Assembly (NCBI GenBank): GCA_945866165.1
Contig: CAMBGO010000003.1
Coordinates: 1 to 29,688, forward strand
Source of the DNA: Chitinophaga pinensis
Lineage (GTDB): Bacteria > Bacteroidota > Bacteroidia > Chitinophagales > Chitinophagaceae
Length of the DNA: 29,688 bases
Reading direction: 5' to 3'
The notes under the pieces were generated by a model. That model was not told where the DNA came from, did not search any database, and saw only the letters and a program-made list of their open reading frames with translations. The translations under genes were made by a program, and so were the position numbers. Below are positions 1 to 9,150 of the stretch, piece after piece. Position 1 is the first letter of the stretch; every line of letters starts with the position of its first letter.

Positions 1-577
1 CATGGAAGCCAGTGATTCCGAAGAAATAACCTCCGAATGCAACTGGACCAGTTGTACCAATATGATGTCCTTCATGAGAAGCAACTTCTGCTGCTGGACC
101 CCAAGGATTCATTGTAACTGTTGTGCCAATATGTTGTATTTGACCTTTAATCAATACTGCATGATCACCCGTAATAAGGTGTGTCCACTCCCAAGCCTGG
201 CAACCCAAAAAGGCAAATCCGCCAATGATAGTCCATATCATCCACTTGATAACGCCCTGCTTATCATTTTTGTGACCCGCATGAACAGCAAGTACCATTG
301 TTACTGAACTAACAATGAGGATGAATGTCATCAAACTCACAAATGCCAATGGAAGGTTTGCGTGACCTGTAAAAGGAAGTGCATTGAAGACTACGTTGGG
401 ATCAGGCCAATAGTTTTGACTGAAGCGAATGGTTCCATAAGAAATCAGGAATGCTCCGAAAGTAAAGGCGTCACTCATGAGGAAATACCACATCATCAGT
501 TTACCATACTCAACGTTGAAAGGGCTTTTTCCGCCACTCCACCATTTGGTTTGCATTTGTGCTTGGGCTGTTGCCAT
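1..577 (-). CDS. cytochrome c oxidase subunit III (second cox3), 3' end outside window
   Basis: I translated this frame by hand from the ATG at 577-575. It runs open for 192 codons to the left edge and is therefore partial. It begins MATAQAQMQTKWWSGG and contains TM segments including one around VSLMTFILIVSSVTMVLAV, then EWTHLI and finally FFGITGFHG, the conserved subunit III motif before the last helices. Subunit III helps shape the oxygen and proton access of the heme-copper oxidase in the inner membrane. Between EWTHLI and FFGITGFHG lies a loop of about 45 residues rich in His and Gly, longer than I expect for the family. It is the last gene of the act-cox operon visible here, 37 bases after the first cox3. 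The family is clear; the missing C-terminus should carry the remaining helices. Confidence 0.9.
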   Translation of the reverse strand, partial: MATAQAQMQTKWWSGGKSPFNVEYGKLMMWYFLMSDAFTFGAFLISYGTIRFSQNYWPDPNVVFNALPFTGHANLPLAFVSLMTFILIVSSVTMVLAVHAGHKNDKQGVIKWMIWTIIGGFAFLGCQAWEWTHLITGDHAVLIKGQIQHIGTTVTMNPWGPAAEVASHEGHHIGTTGPVAFGGYFFGITGFH

Positions 578-614
578 GTCTATTACTTGTTTTAAGGTTT
601 CAGTTCAACCAGCA

Positions 615-1190
615 TTATTTCATCCAGTTAAAAAATATAAATAAGTAGATCCATAAAAGATCTACAAAATGCCAATACGTTGCAGCAACCTCCAACGGGA
701 GACTGCTGTAATTTCTTTTTGAAATGCTCACGGCCCTAATCGCTATTACCACCAACGCTATAACTCCTCCCAATACATGTAATCCGTGCATTCCAGAGAT
801 TGCAAGCAGAAATGAGTACGATGCATTTGAACCAGCACCAACCAACCTGATATCATTCTCACCAAATTGATAAAACCCAATTATCTGCAAGACAAGAAAA
901 AGAACTCCAAGGACTGCAGTAATCAACATCCACCTTCTATACATCACCATGTTCCGTTGCTTAATTGCTTTTAAAGAAAGCTGCACCGTAACACTGCTTA
1001 ATAAAATTGTGAAAGTTGAGTACCAAAAAACCAATGGTATTTCAATCATCAACCAATTTGCCTGGCTTCTCTTTACAATGTATGCGCTTGTTAAGCCAGC
1101 AAACATCATAAGGATACTTCCAATGGCCACCCACAAAGTAAACTTGTGCGGATGTATTTTTCTTTGTTGATCGCTTATCACATCTAACAT
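615..1190 (-). CDS. cytochrome c oxidase subunit III family protein (first cox3)
   Basis: This 191-residue protein is a compact subunit III of a heme-copper oxidase with about five membrane helices. Visible hallmarks are an early helix around GSILMMFAGLTSAYIV, the motif ISGMHGLHVLGG near residues 131-142, and the closing YWHFVDLLWIYLF, all typical of CyoC/Cox3. It lacks the two N-terminal helices of the seven-helix mitochondrial form, as bacterial short versions do. It follows ctaB by 11 bases and precedes a second cox3, so both are probably co-transcribed and serve the oxidase encoded by coxB-coxA upstream. Two adjacent cox3 genes are common in Bacteroidota cox operons. Whether both enter the same complex cannot be read from sequence. 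Confidence 0.93.
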   Translation of the reverse strand: MLDVISDQQRKIHPHKFTLWVAIGSILMMFAGLTSAYIVKRSQANWLMIEIPLVFWYSTFTILLSSVTVQLSLKAIKQRNMVMYRRWMLITAVLGVLFLVLQIIGFYQFGENDIRLVGAGSNASYSFLLAISGMHGLHVLGGVIALVVIAIRAVSISKRNYSSLPLEVAATYWHFVDLLWIYLFIFFNWMK

Positions 1191-1201
1191 CTTTTTTATT
1201 T

Positions 1202-2104
1202 TTAAGCTATTTTGTCTGCCAACAATGACAACAAAACAACAGGCAAGTAAATATAAGATCCAAACATCACCCTCCGAGCCGCTTTCACATCCATTTCCTT
1301 AAACAACCTGATACACTGCCAGAACATCAACAAGTTAGCTATTGATAGGATAATCAAACTAACTGTGCCACTCATTCCCACTGCAAAAGGCAATATTCCT
1401 ATCGGTATCAACAATACTGAGTAGAGTATAGATTGAACTGCTGCGTATTTTGTTGGACCACCTACTGATGGCAACAATTTAAATCCAGCTCTTCCATAAT
1501 CTTCATGCGATATCCAGGCAATTGCCCAAAAATGAGGAAATTGCCAGAAGAATTGTAGCGCAAAAAGAACCCAACCTCCAACAGCAAGCGATGGATCACC
1601 TGCAGCCCATCCAATCAAACAAGGCAATGCGCCGGGGATAGCACCTACCAATACCGCGATTGAATGTATTTTCTTTAGCGGGGTATAAATGAACCCATAA
1701 AGAAAAAAGCTGAAAGCGGCAATTCCTGCTGCAATCCAGTTGAACCACAAACCGATGATGAAGATTCCGAAAACAGCTGCAACAACTGCAAATGTTGACG
1801 CTTCATCAACGCTCATTCTTCCGGAAGCCACAGGCCTAGAAGCTGTGCGTTTCATCAACGCATCGGTATCCTTTTCCACAACTTGGTTGATGGCATTCGC
1901 AGCACCTGTTACGAGCATTCCACCTACAAAAAGTAAAAGAACTGAAATGATGTCAAAGTCCAAGCCGGGTACAAGAAGATAACAAACAACAGAAGAAAAC
2001 ACTACAGTGAAACTCAATGTGAATTTCATTAGTAGGTAATAATCCTTTAGCTTATTATTCTTTGTTGATGCCCCTCCTCCCTTCGATTCATTCATGTGCA
2101 TCAT
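1202..2104 (-). CDS. ctaB: protoheme IX farnesyltransferase (heme O synthase)
   Basis: A 300-residue UbiA-superfamily prenyltransferase that attaches a farnesyl group to heme b to give heme O, the precursor of heme A in aa3-type oxidases. The first aspartate-rich region is seen in NAINQVVEKDTDALMKRT, followed by SRPVASGRM, the signature of CtaB/CyoE rather than of other UbiA enzymes. About eight to nine hydrophobic helices follow, with the family motif FFWQFPHFWAIAW in the middle. The N-terminus offers three close Met codons (MMHMNES), so the exact start is uncertain by a few residues. It sits 37 bases after coxA and 11 before cox3, matching cofactor supply for the oxidase. Heme A synthase (CtaA) is not in the window. 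Confidence 0.96.
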   Translation of the reverse strand: MMHMNESKGGGASTKNNKLKDYYLLMKFTLSFTVVFSSVVCYLLVPGLDFDIISVLLLFVGGMLVTGAANAINQVVEKDTDALMKRTASRPVASGRMSVDEASTFAVVAAVFGIFIIGLWFNWIAAGIAAFSFFLYGFIYTPLKKIHSIAVLVGAIPGALPCLIGWAAGDPSLAVGGWVLFALQFFWQFPHFWAIAWISHEDYGRAGFKLLPSVGGPTKYAAVQSILYSVLLIPIGILPFAVGMSGTVSLIILSIANLLMFWQCIRLFKEMDVKAARRVMFGSYIYLPVVLLSLLADKIA

Positions 2105-2141
2105 TTTATTTTTACTGTCATTTCAGACAGCTATTTTTTTC

Positions 2142-3962
2142 TTAGTGTGCTGATTCATCAGCCCCAACAGGCTCCACCTGAGAAATAAATTCCCTGCCAT
2201 CTTTTCCGTAATCATACGCCCATCTGTGAACTTCAGGAAGTTCGCCAGGCCAGTTACCATGACCAGGTGTGATTGGTGTAGTCCACTCCAATGTATTGGA
2301 TCCCCATGGATTTGTATTTTGTACTTTTCTTCCTTTGAAAATAGAATAGAAAAAGTTGAAAACAAATAAAAGCTGAACAGCAAACACAATCATCGCAACG
2401 GTGCTGATGAATCTATTCATATCGGCAAATTGATTGAAAGATTGCCAGTTGCTGAAATCTGTATAACGACGTGGCAAACCTGCAAGACCTTGGTAGTGCA
2501 TTGGCCAGAAGATAAGATAGGCTCCAATCAAGGTTACCCAGAAGTGGATATACCCCATTGTGTTATTAAGATATCTACTATACATTTTAGGAAACCAATG
2601 GTAGACTCCTGCAAACATTCCAAAGAATGATGCAACACCCATTACAATATGGAAATGCGCAACCACAAAATATGTATCATGTAAATGAAGATCCAATGTT
2701 GAGTTTCCAAGGAAAATACCTGTAAGACCACCTGAAATAAACAAGCTCACAAATCCAATCGCAAAAAGCATTGCAGGTGTCAACCTAATATTTCCCCTCC
2801 ACAGTGTAGTAAGCCAGTTAAACACTTTGATAGCAGAGGGAACGGCAATCAACAGTGTAAGCAATACAAAGAATGCACCTAGGAATGGATTCAATCCTGT
2901 GACGAACATGTGGTGCGCCCATACAAGGAAAGCAAGAATCGTGATTGCAAACAATGAACCAACCATTGCGAGATAACCAAAAATTGGTTTTCTTGAATTA
3001 ACTGAAAGTATTTCAGAAACCATTCCCATGGCTGGAAGCAAAATGATATATACCTCAGGATGGCCTAAGAACCAGAAAAGGTGTTGGAAAAGAATTGCAC
3101 TTCCGCCTTCATTTGGAAGAATTTCACCTTTCACTACAATCTCAGAAAGATAAAAGCTCGTTCCCAAATTTCGGTCGAACAACAATAAAACTGCACCTGA
3201 TAATAATACTGGAAATGAAAGTACGCCCAACACTGCAGTAAAGAAGATGGCCCACATAGTAAGTGGCATCCTAGTCATGCTCATTCCTTTTGTACGTAGG
3301 TTAAGAATTGTTGTGATATAGTTAAGACCTCCTAGTAGTGAAGACACAATAAACAATGCCATTGATATGAGCCAGAAGTCCATTCCCAATTTCGATCCTT
3401 CACTCGCTTGTCCAAGAGCACTTAGTGGAGGATAGATTGTCCAACCCCCAGCTGCAGGTCCAGTTTGAATAAAAAGTGAAGCAAACATTACCACACTTGC
3501 CAAAAAGAAAAACCAGTAACTCAACATATTCAAGAAACCAGACGCCATATCTCTTGCTCCAATCTGAAGTGGAATAAGAAAATTTGCAAAGGTTCCGCTC
3601 AATCCAGCAGTTAATACAAAAAATACAAGAATCGTTCCATGCATGGTAACCAATGCATAATAAAATTCATTACTAATCCGTCCACCTTTCGCCCATCTTC
3701 CGAAGATATCCTCAAGGAAAGGGAATGATGTATCAGGATAACCCAACTGTAAGCGGAACAATACAGAAAAAAGTCCGCCAATGATTGCCCAAATAATTCC
3801 TGTGATCAGGAATTGCTTTGCAATCATTTTATGATCCTGAGAAAAAATATACTTCGTCAGGAAGGACTCCTCATGGTGATGGTGTCCGTGTTCATCATGT
3901 CCCTCATGTGCATTCACTGATGCTTCCGCTGTTTGTCCGTGTAATACTGTTTCGCTACTCAT
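2142..3962 (-). CDS. coxA: cytochrome c oxidase subunit I, aa3 type
   Basis: The catalytic subunit (606 residues, about twelve helices) reduces O2 to water and pumps protons. All metal ligands are present: heme a H108 and H438, heme a3 H436 (AHFHIVMG), CuB H301, H350 and H351, and the His-Tyr crosslink partner Y305 in GHPEVY. E303 and D138 (GARDMA) mark a D-channel, and K379 in VPSAIKVFNW marks a K-channel with Ser replacing the usual Thr. This fits an A-family oxidase. The N-terminus before the first helix is unusually His-rich, with seven His in residues 19-30. The gene lies 23 bases after coxB and 37 before ctaB in the operon. Confidence 0.98.
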   Translation of the reverse strand: MSSETVLHGQTAEASVNAHEGHDEHGHHHHEESFLTKYIFSQDHKMIAKQFLITGIIWAIIGGLFSVLFRLQLGYPDTSFPFLEDIFGRWAKGGRISNEFYYALVTMHGTILVFFVLTAGLSGTFANFLIPLQIGARDMASGFLNMLSYWFFFLASVVMFASLFIQTGPAAGGWTIYPPLSALGQASEGSKLGMDFWLISMALFIVSSLLGGLNYITTILNLRTKGMSMTRMPLTMWAIFFTAVLGVLSFPVLLSGAVLLLFDRNLGTSFYLSEIVVKGEILPNEGGSAILFQHLFWFLGHPEVYIILLPAMGMVSEILSVNSRKPIFGYLAMVGSLFAITILAFLVWAHHMFVTGLNPFLGAFFVLLTLLIAVPSAIKVFNWLTTLWRGNIRLTPAMLFAIGFVSLFISGGLTGIFLGNSTLDLHLHDTYFVVAHFHIVMGVASFFGMFAGVYHWFPKMYSRYLNNTMGYIHFWVTLIGAYLIFWPMHYQGLAGLPRRYTDFSNWQSFNQFADMNRFISTVAMIVFAVQLLFVFNFFYSIFKGRKVQNTNPWGSNTLEWTTPITPGHGNWPGELPEVHRWAYDYGKDGREFISQVEPVGADESAH

Positions 3963-3985
3963 TTTAAAATGTTTGTTCGTTTTAT

Positions 3986-5047
3986 TTATTTGAGTTGTGC
4001 CAAAGGTTTCTGTGTTGTTTGAACTGTTGCTGCACCGGTGGTGTCTACAGCGACTTTAGGTTCGGCTACTTCCTTAACAGTCACATACTGTGGCTTTTTT
4101 GAAGTCATCCAAGCATCGTATTCGGCCTGGGTTTCAACAATAATTACACCACGCATAGAATAGTGACCAGTTCCGCAAACCTGGTCGCAAGAGATCTCAT
4201 AAACAAAATCCTTGTTGCCGGTAATTTCTTTCATTTTAGCAGTGGTGTACTTTGGTGTAAACCAGAGCGTAGTTGGAATACCAGGTACGGCATCCATCTT
4301 CAATCTAAAGTGAACCAATCCAACATCATGAATAACATCTTGCGCATTGATTACCAATTGCACTGGCTTATTTACAACAAGATGCATTTCTGTTGCTTCA
4401 ATATCATCATGGCTTGCACCATCTTCCCAATCAACACCAAGGGCATTCCCGTTTGCTGCATCTGTAAGTCGGTAGTTTTTTCTTCCCAATACATTGTCCT
4501 TACCAGGATACCTCATCATCCAGTTGAACTGTTTACCTGTAATTTCAACTACTTGTGAATCTTTTGGAGCATCTCCAGTGATTTTGAACCAATAAAACAA
4601 TCCAAAACCAACCAATACTGTCAAAAAGATAGCAGGGACTACTGTCCAAATCAATTCAAGTTTGTTATCGTGTGAAAAGAAATATGCTTTTCGCTTGTCT
4701 GTATATTGATACTTAAATGCAAACCAAAAAAGAAGGATTTGAGTAAGCAGAAAAACCACTCCGGTAACCGCAAAAGTAAGCTTCAACATGAAATCAATTT
4801 TTTCTCCATGTTCAGATGCAGCAGGTTGTGCCATCAACGTTTTCCCGTAGTAAGTCTCATTGCAAAACCATGCAGCAATCAAGCCCACTACAAGAAATGC
4901 TAGAAACATGAAGGCATTGATACGGTTGCTTTGCTTGAAAGTTTTTTCCTCTCCCTTCAACACAGAGACATATTCACTGGCTTTTGAGATTTGAAAAACA
5001 ACTAAAAATGCTAGGACCAAAATTGCTAAAATGAAATAACCCGACAT
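3986..5047 (-). CDS. coxB: cytochrome c oxidase subunit II with CuA site
   Basis: A 353-residue subunit II that takes electrons from cytochrome c through a binuclear CuA centre. The CuA ligands are visible: H240 in DVIHDVG, then C287, C291, H295 and M298 in CDQVCGTGHYSM. The usual Glu between the two Cys is Gln here; that residue binds copper through its backbone, so the site should still form. Besides the two standard helices (about 88-112 and 132-154), extra hydrophobic segments occur at residues 3-20 and 45-61, so the N-terminus is extended. There is no fused cytochrome c domain, so the electron donor must be a separate protein or the cytochrome domain of ActA or ActE. It follows actF by 52 bases. 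Confidence 0.97.
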   Translation of the reverse strand: MSGYFILAILVLAFLVVFQISKASEYVSVLKGEEKTFKQSNRINAFMFLAFLVVGLIAAWFCNETYYGKTLMAQPAASEHGEKIDFMLKLTFAVTGVVFLLTQILLFWFAFKYQYTDKRKAYFFSHDNKLELIWTVVPAIFLTVLVGFGLFYWFKITGDAPKDSQVVEITGKQFNWMMRYPGKDNVLGRKNYRLTDAANGNALGVDWEDGASHDDIEATEMHLVVNKPVQLVINAQDVIHDVGLVHFRLKMDAVPGIPTTLWFTPKYTTAKMKEITGNKDFVYEISCDQVCGTGHYSMRGVIIVETQAEYDAWMTSKKPQYVTVKEVAEPKVAVDTTGAATVQTTQKPLAQLK

Positions 5048-5099
5048 GAGCTTTCTATATTTAGTTTATTAATTTCAATTACTTAATTCAATCAAACCC

Positions 5100-6323
5100 T
5101 TACGTATGGTGAATTATACTTTCCTTGGTAAATGGATGGTATTTTGCCAACAAAGGTTTTTTTGTCAATCCCTTTCCAACAAAGAACATAATTAACCCAG
5201 CGTATAGGGCCAATATACCAAATTCGAACCATCCAAAAACATAATGTTCATGTACGGTTCCTGGCATTACCATCTGATAGAAATCAACCCAATGACCAAG
5301 GATAATCAGTACTGCCAAAAAAGTAATGGTTGTATAGTTTCTTTTTGCCCCCCTTCTCATCAAAAGAAGAAATGGAACTGCAAAATTGGTGATCAGGTTA
5401 AGGAAAAATACACCCCTGTAAACACCCTGCATCCGAGGCTTAAAATAAATGGTTTCTTCTGGAATATTTGCGTACCAAATCAACATGAATTGCGAATACC
5501 ACAGGTATGTCCAGAACACTGAAAATGCGAACATGAATTTTCCTATATCGTGCAAGTGTTCTTCGGTAACATATTCTAGATAATCGTGGTTTTTGAGGTA
5601 CACCACGAACAAGGCAACAAGCGACATACCTGCCACAAACGAACTCACAAAAGTATACCAGCTATACATGGTTGAGTACCAATGAGCGTCAATGCTCATC
5701 AACCAAAGCCAAGGAATAGTTGAGCCTACAGTAAGCCCGAAGCACACAATAAATGTGGCTGCCCATACAGTGTTGTTCCAAATATATTTTTTTGATTCTT
5801 CCTTATTCATTTTTTCATCAGCCTTAGATGAAAGTTGTCTCATTTTCGATCCAACCCATGACCAGAGGAAAAGCGAAATAACCGTCCATACTAAAAAGAA
5901 AGTCGGATTTAGAATAGCACTCTTTCCCTTTAAGATGGGGTCGTGCTCTACATGTTCCTTATCTAACCAATGATAAATATTATATTGACCGGTAAAGATG
6001 ATTCCAAGAAATACCAACAATGCCAGAATAGAAAAAACTGGTACTAGGCTGGATATTGCTTCAGGCACCCTTCTGAAAGCCATTTGCCATCCACCCATTG
6101 CAAGTGTAGTTACACAAATGAAGAACATGCTTGCATTTACAACTAATAAAAAGAATACACTGTTTTGCAATAGTACTGCCCAAAATCTTGTTTGTGCTAG
6201 TTCTTCCTTGCTCATGGCTAGAAAAATGAATCCCAAGACCAAGGCTAAGGCCCCCACACCCAACAGCGCGTTCGTCCATTTTTTATACCCGGCTGAAATC
6301 TCAAATTGTTGCTTGCTCATCAC
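5100..6323 (-). CDS. actF: alternative complex III subunit ActF (NrfD/PsrC-like quinol subunit)
   Basis: This 407-residue polytopic membrane protein with about ten helices is a paralogue of ActC within alternative complex III. Recognisable landmarks are the early KKWTNALLGVGALALVLGF helix and the segments SIDAHWYSTMYSWYTF and SVFWTYLWYSQFMLIWYANIPEE, which are characteristic of ActF. In the complex it anchors the peripheral subunits and may contribute a proton path; unlike ActC it is not thought to hold the main quinol site (family knowledge). It sits 19 bases after actE and upstream of coxB, the standard order. The start is MMSKQQ; either Met would do. Confidence 0.94.
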   Translation of the reverse strand: MMSKQQFEISAGYKKWTNALLGVGALALVLGFIFLAMSKEELAQTRFWAVLLQNSVFFLLVVNASMFFICVTTLAMGGWQMAFRRVPEAISSLVPVFSILALLVFLGIIFTGQYNIYHWLDKEHVEHDPILKGKSAILNPTFFLVWTVISLFLWSWVGSKMRQLSSKADEKMNKEESKKYIWNNTVWAATFIVCFGLTVGSTIPWLWLMSIDAHWYSTMYSWYTFVSSFVAGMSLVALFVVYLKNHDYLEYVTEEHLHDIGKFMFAFSVFWTYLWYSQFMLIWYANIPEETIYFKPRMQGVYRGVFFLNLITNFAVPFLLLMRRGAKRNYTTITFLAVLIILGHWVDFYQMVMPGTVHEHYVFGWFEFGILALYAGLIMFFVGKGLTKKPLLAKYHPFTKESIIHHT

Positions 6324-6342
6324 TGATTGTTTAATGCGTTGA

Positions 6343-6987
6343 TTATTTTGAAACAGCTGCTACCATTGTTGTGCTATCTGATACAACTTCAGAAGCAGGC
6401 TTCAACTTTCCTTGCTTTATTTTTATATAGGTAATTATCATCCATCGTTGCTTTGCACTGAGCTGTGATGCATAACTTCCCATTAAATTTTTACCATATG
6501 TTAGAGAATAAAACATCTGCCCATCTGGCATTGATTCGTATTTTGAATCGCCAACCAATGCAGCCGGTTTTGCAGGAAATGGACCATCACCATCTTTCCA
6601 TAGTGGCCCATTGCCATCAAGCTTTGTTCCATGGCAGATGCCACAATTAATAAGATACAAACGCTCCGTTTCTTTGATTTGTGCGTCACTCAAAGAAGTA
6701 ACCGGATTAGGCAGTTGGCGTGATGCAAAATAATTTGCTGTATCACCAATATTATCCGATTCTATGTGCACCGGATATTCATCTCCACGCTTTACGGTTC
6801 CAGCAACGGGACCTTGGCTGGTTCTGCCATCAGCAAAAACCGGATTCGTTGAATAGGTTTCATATGCGCGACTGTAAGCCATATCCGGCATATAAACTTT
6901 ACCGGGTGTTCTTTTTACATCGCTGCATCCTGTCGCAACTACCATCATTGCTATCAGTGCAGTTAATACGATTGTTAATCTTTTCAT
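6343..6987 (-). CDS. actE: alternative complex III monoheme cytochrome c lipoprotein ActE
   Basis: A 214-residue lipoprotein cytochrome c. The N-terminus MKRLTIVLTALIAMMVVATG ends in a lipobox with C21 as the likely lipidated residue. One heme site is present, C115-G-I-C118-H119, and M169 in GKNLMGSY is the probable sixth ligand. The segment SARAYETY-like region after the lipobox (MPDMAYSRAYETY, residues 33-45) is typical of ActE. In the complex it relays electrons from ActA toward the oxidase on the periplasmic side. It is encoded 43 bases after actD and 19 before actF. No missing residues were noticed. Confidence 0.94.
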   Translation of the reverse strand: MKRLTIVLTALIAMMVVATGCSDVKRTPGKVYMPDMAYSRAYETYSTNPVFADGRTSQGPVAGTVKRGDEYPVHIESDNIGDTANYFASRQLPNPVTSLSDAQIKETERLYLINCGICHGTKLDGNGPLWKDGDGPFPAKPAALVGDSKYESMPDGQMFYSLTYGKNLMGSYASQLSAKQRWMIITYIKIKQGKLKPASEVVSDSTTMVAAVSK

Positions 6988-7030
6988 CTCTTGTTGTTTT
7001 ATAATCTCGCCCTAATCCTGATCCCGTTGA

Positions 7031-7615
7031 TTATGCAATATTTGGTTCGTTGTACAACGATTGCTCTTGATCATATCGTCCAATCCACCAACCTTCTTCT
7101 GCAACCTGCGTGTTCACTTCCTGCGCACCTACACTTTTCAATAAATCTGTTAACTCCTGCTCATTTGTTTTTTCACCACATTCAATAACCATAACAAAAA
7201 AATCATCGGTAGCGCGTGGGTGAAAAACATGTTTTTTTACAAAAGGTGCTAATTGACATATATAACAAAAGGTCAACACCATTCCAACAGCAGCAAATAA
7301 TACAGTCAACTCAAATGTAATTGGAATCCAGGCTGGCAAGGCGAAATTTGGCTTACCGCCAACGTTCACTGGCCAATCTTTTGTAAACACCCATGTCATG
7401 AATGTTACGGCAGTTGTTGTTCCAATCATGCCATATAAGAAACCAGCAGTGTGTATGCTCGTTTCCCTCAAACCCATTGCATGATCCAATCCATGAACGG
7501 GGAATGGGGTATAAATGTCATGAAACTTGTACCCTTCCTTCCTCACTTTTGCAACTGCGGGAAAAAGTACTTTTTCATCTTCGAAACATCCAACTACAAA
7601 TTTTTTTTGCGCCAT
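7031..7615 (-). CDS. actD: alternative complex III subunit ActD (DUF3341)
   Basis: A 194-residue membrane protein with an N-terminal soluble part (VVGCFEDEKVLFPAVAKVR), the family segment FPVHGLDHAMGLRETSIHTAG near residues 38-58, and two helices at about 58-79 and 97-120. This matches the DUF3341/ActD family, a two-span subunit that packs against the NrfD-like subunits of alternative complex III. It has no cofactor motif. Its C-terminal soluble tail ends with NTQVAEEGWWIGRYDQEQ. It follows actC by 25 bases. Identification rests on these motifs and on its fixed place between actC and actE. Confidence 0.93.
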   Translation of the reverse strand: MAQKKFVVGCFEDEKVLFPAVAKVRKEGYKFHDIYTPFPVHGLDHAMGLRETSIHTAGFLYGMIGTTTAVTFMTWVFTKDWPVNVGGKPNFALPAWIPITFELTVLFAAVGMVLTFCYICQLAPFVKKHVFHPRATDDFFVMVIECGEKTNEQELTDLLKSVGAQEVNTQVAEEGWWIGRYDQEQSLYNEPNIA

Positions 7616-7640
7616 TTTATATTGTTTTCTTTTTCAATTA

Positions 7641-9113
7641 TCAGTGATGTGCAACTTTTACTTCTCCTTCAGCATGTCCATGGTAAATTTCATCAACAAA
7701 TTCATCAACCTCTTTTTGTTCCAATACATCCATGTCATTCTTAAAGCTTTCGCCAGTTCCCTTCAATACATATTTGATTTCCGCGATGGCAATAACTGGG
7801 AAGTATTTTGAGAATAGGAAAAAGCAAGTGAAGAATAATCCAAATGTTCCAAGATAAAAACCAACTTCCCAAATGCTAGGTCGGTAATAAATAGACCATG
7901 AAGAAGGAAGGTAATCACGGTACAATGAAGAAACAATGATTACAAAACGTTCGAACCACATACCTATGTTTACAACAATGCTCATGATGAAAGTGAACAA
8001 TACATTTCTCCTCAACTTGGTAAACCAAAACAACTGGGGAGAGATTACGTTACAAGTCATCATCAACCAATAGCTCCAGCCATATGCTCCTGCAATTCTA
8101 TATTTAAAGAAGATATCTTGCTCGTATGGGTTCTGGCTATACCATGCCATGAACAACTCAGTTAAATAAGCACAACCCACAATTGAACCTGTCAGCACAA
8201 TTACTTTATTCATTGCTTCAATATGACCCAGTGTGATATAGTCTTGAAGATTCATCACTTTTCTCAAGATCAACATCAAAGTTTGTACCATTGCAAACCC
8301 TGAGAAAATTGCACCAGCAACAAAGTATGGAGGGAAGATCGTAGTATGCCATCCAGGAACTACTGATGTAGCGAAGTCGAACGATACGATGGTATGAACT
8401 GACAGTACAAGTGGTGTTGACAAACCGGCCAATACCAAAGAAAGACTTTCATGACGCTGCCAGTGTTTTGTACTTCCAGACCAGCCAAATGATGCAACCC
8501 CATAAAGATGCTTGCGCAACTTTGTTTTTGCACGATCCCTCACTGTTGCGAGGTCAGGCAATAAACCTGAATACCAGAATAAAAGAGAAACGGTAAAATA
8601 TGTTGAGATCGCAAATACGTCCCATAACAACGGTGAATTAAAATTTGGCCACAATGGTCCGCGTGTATTTGGATAAGGCAAGGTGAAAAACGCCATCCAA
8701 ACCCTTCCCATGTGGAAGATAGGAAACTGACCAGCGCACATTACCGCAAAGATAGTCATCGCCTCAGCTGCTCTGTTAACACCCGTTCTCCAGCCCTGAC
8801 GGAACAACAAAAGAATAGCAGAAATCAAGGTGCCAGCGTGACCAATACCAACCCACCATACGAAGTTGGTGATATCCCAACCCCATCCAATGGTACGGTT
8901 AACATTCCATTGTCCGATACCATAGGTAACCTCGCGGTAAACCGAGTAAGCACCAAACATCAGCAATGCTGCGGATATATAAAACCCAATATACCAGAGC
9001 CTGGTAGGTTTTACTTCAATGGTATGCACAATGTCTTTGGTAACTTGACTATACGTCTTGGTGCCATTTACCAAAGGTTCCCTGATCTGTGATTCGTACT
9101 TTGTTACACTCAT
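7641..9113 (-). CDS. actC: alternative complex III quinol-oxidising subunit ActC (NrfD/PsrC family)
   Basis: A 490-residue integral membrane protein with about ten helices, related to PsrC/NrfD. It would hold the menaquinol-oxidising site next to the iron-sulfur subunit ActB. Family landmarks include WGWDITNFVWWVGIGHAGTL near residues 77-96 and RQGWRTGVNRAAEAMTIFAV soon after, which contribute the conserved polar residues around the quinol pocket. The C-terminus carries a charged tail with a final AHH. It is larger than its paralogue ActF (407 residues) because of extra loops and the tail. It follows actB by 37 bases and precedes actD by 25. Confidence 0.96.
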   Translation of the reverse strand: MSVTKYESQIREPLVNGTKTYSQVTKDIVHTIEVKPTRLWYIGFYISAALLMFGAYSVYREVTYGIGQWNVNRTIGWGWDITNFVWWVGIGHAGTLISAILLLFRQGWRTGVNRAAEAMTIFAVMCAGQFPIFHMGRVWMAFFTLPYPNTRGPLWPNFNSPLLWDVFAISTYFTVSLLFWYSGLLPDLATVRDRAKTKLRKHLYGVASFGWSGSTKHWQRHESLSLVLAGLSTPLVLSVHTIVSFDFATSVVPGWHTTIFPPYFVAGAIFSGFAMVQTLMLILRKVMNLQDYITLGHIEAMNKVIVLTGSIVGCAYLTELFMAWYSQNPYEQDIFFKYRIAGAYGWSYWLMMTCNVISPQLFWFTKLRRNVLFTFIMSIVVNIGMWFERFVIIVSSLYRDYLPSSWSIYYRPSIWEVGFYLGTFGLFFTCFFLFSKYFPVIAIAEIKYVLKGTGESFKNDMDVLEQKEVDEFVDEIYHGHAEGEVKVAHH

Positions 9114-9150
9114 TTGTTGGTCATTTATGAGAATTCGCTAGTTCTTTTTA

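Noticed and set aside
2123..2389. Minus-strand frame of 88 codons overlapping the 3' end of coxA
   Set aside because: It overlaps conserved coxA sequence in another frame and shows no independent features.
4163..4558. Open plus-strand frame of 131 codons inside coxB
   Set aside because: It is antisense to the CuA-bearing subunit II gene, and its translation is Cys/His/Ile-rich noise with no recognisable motif.
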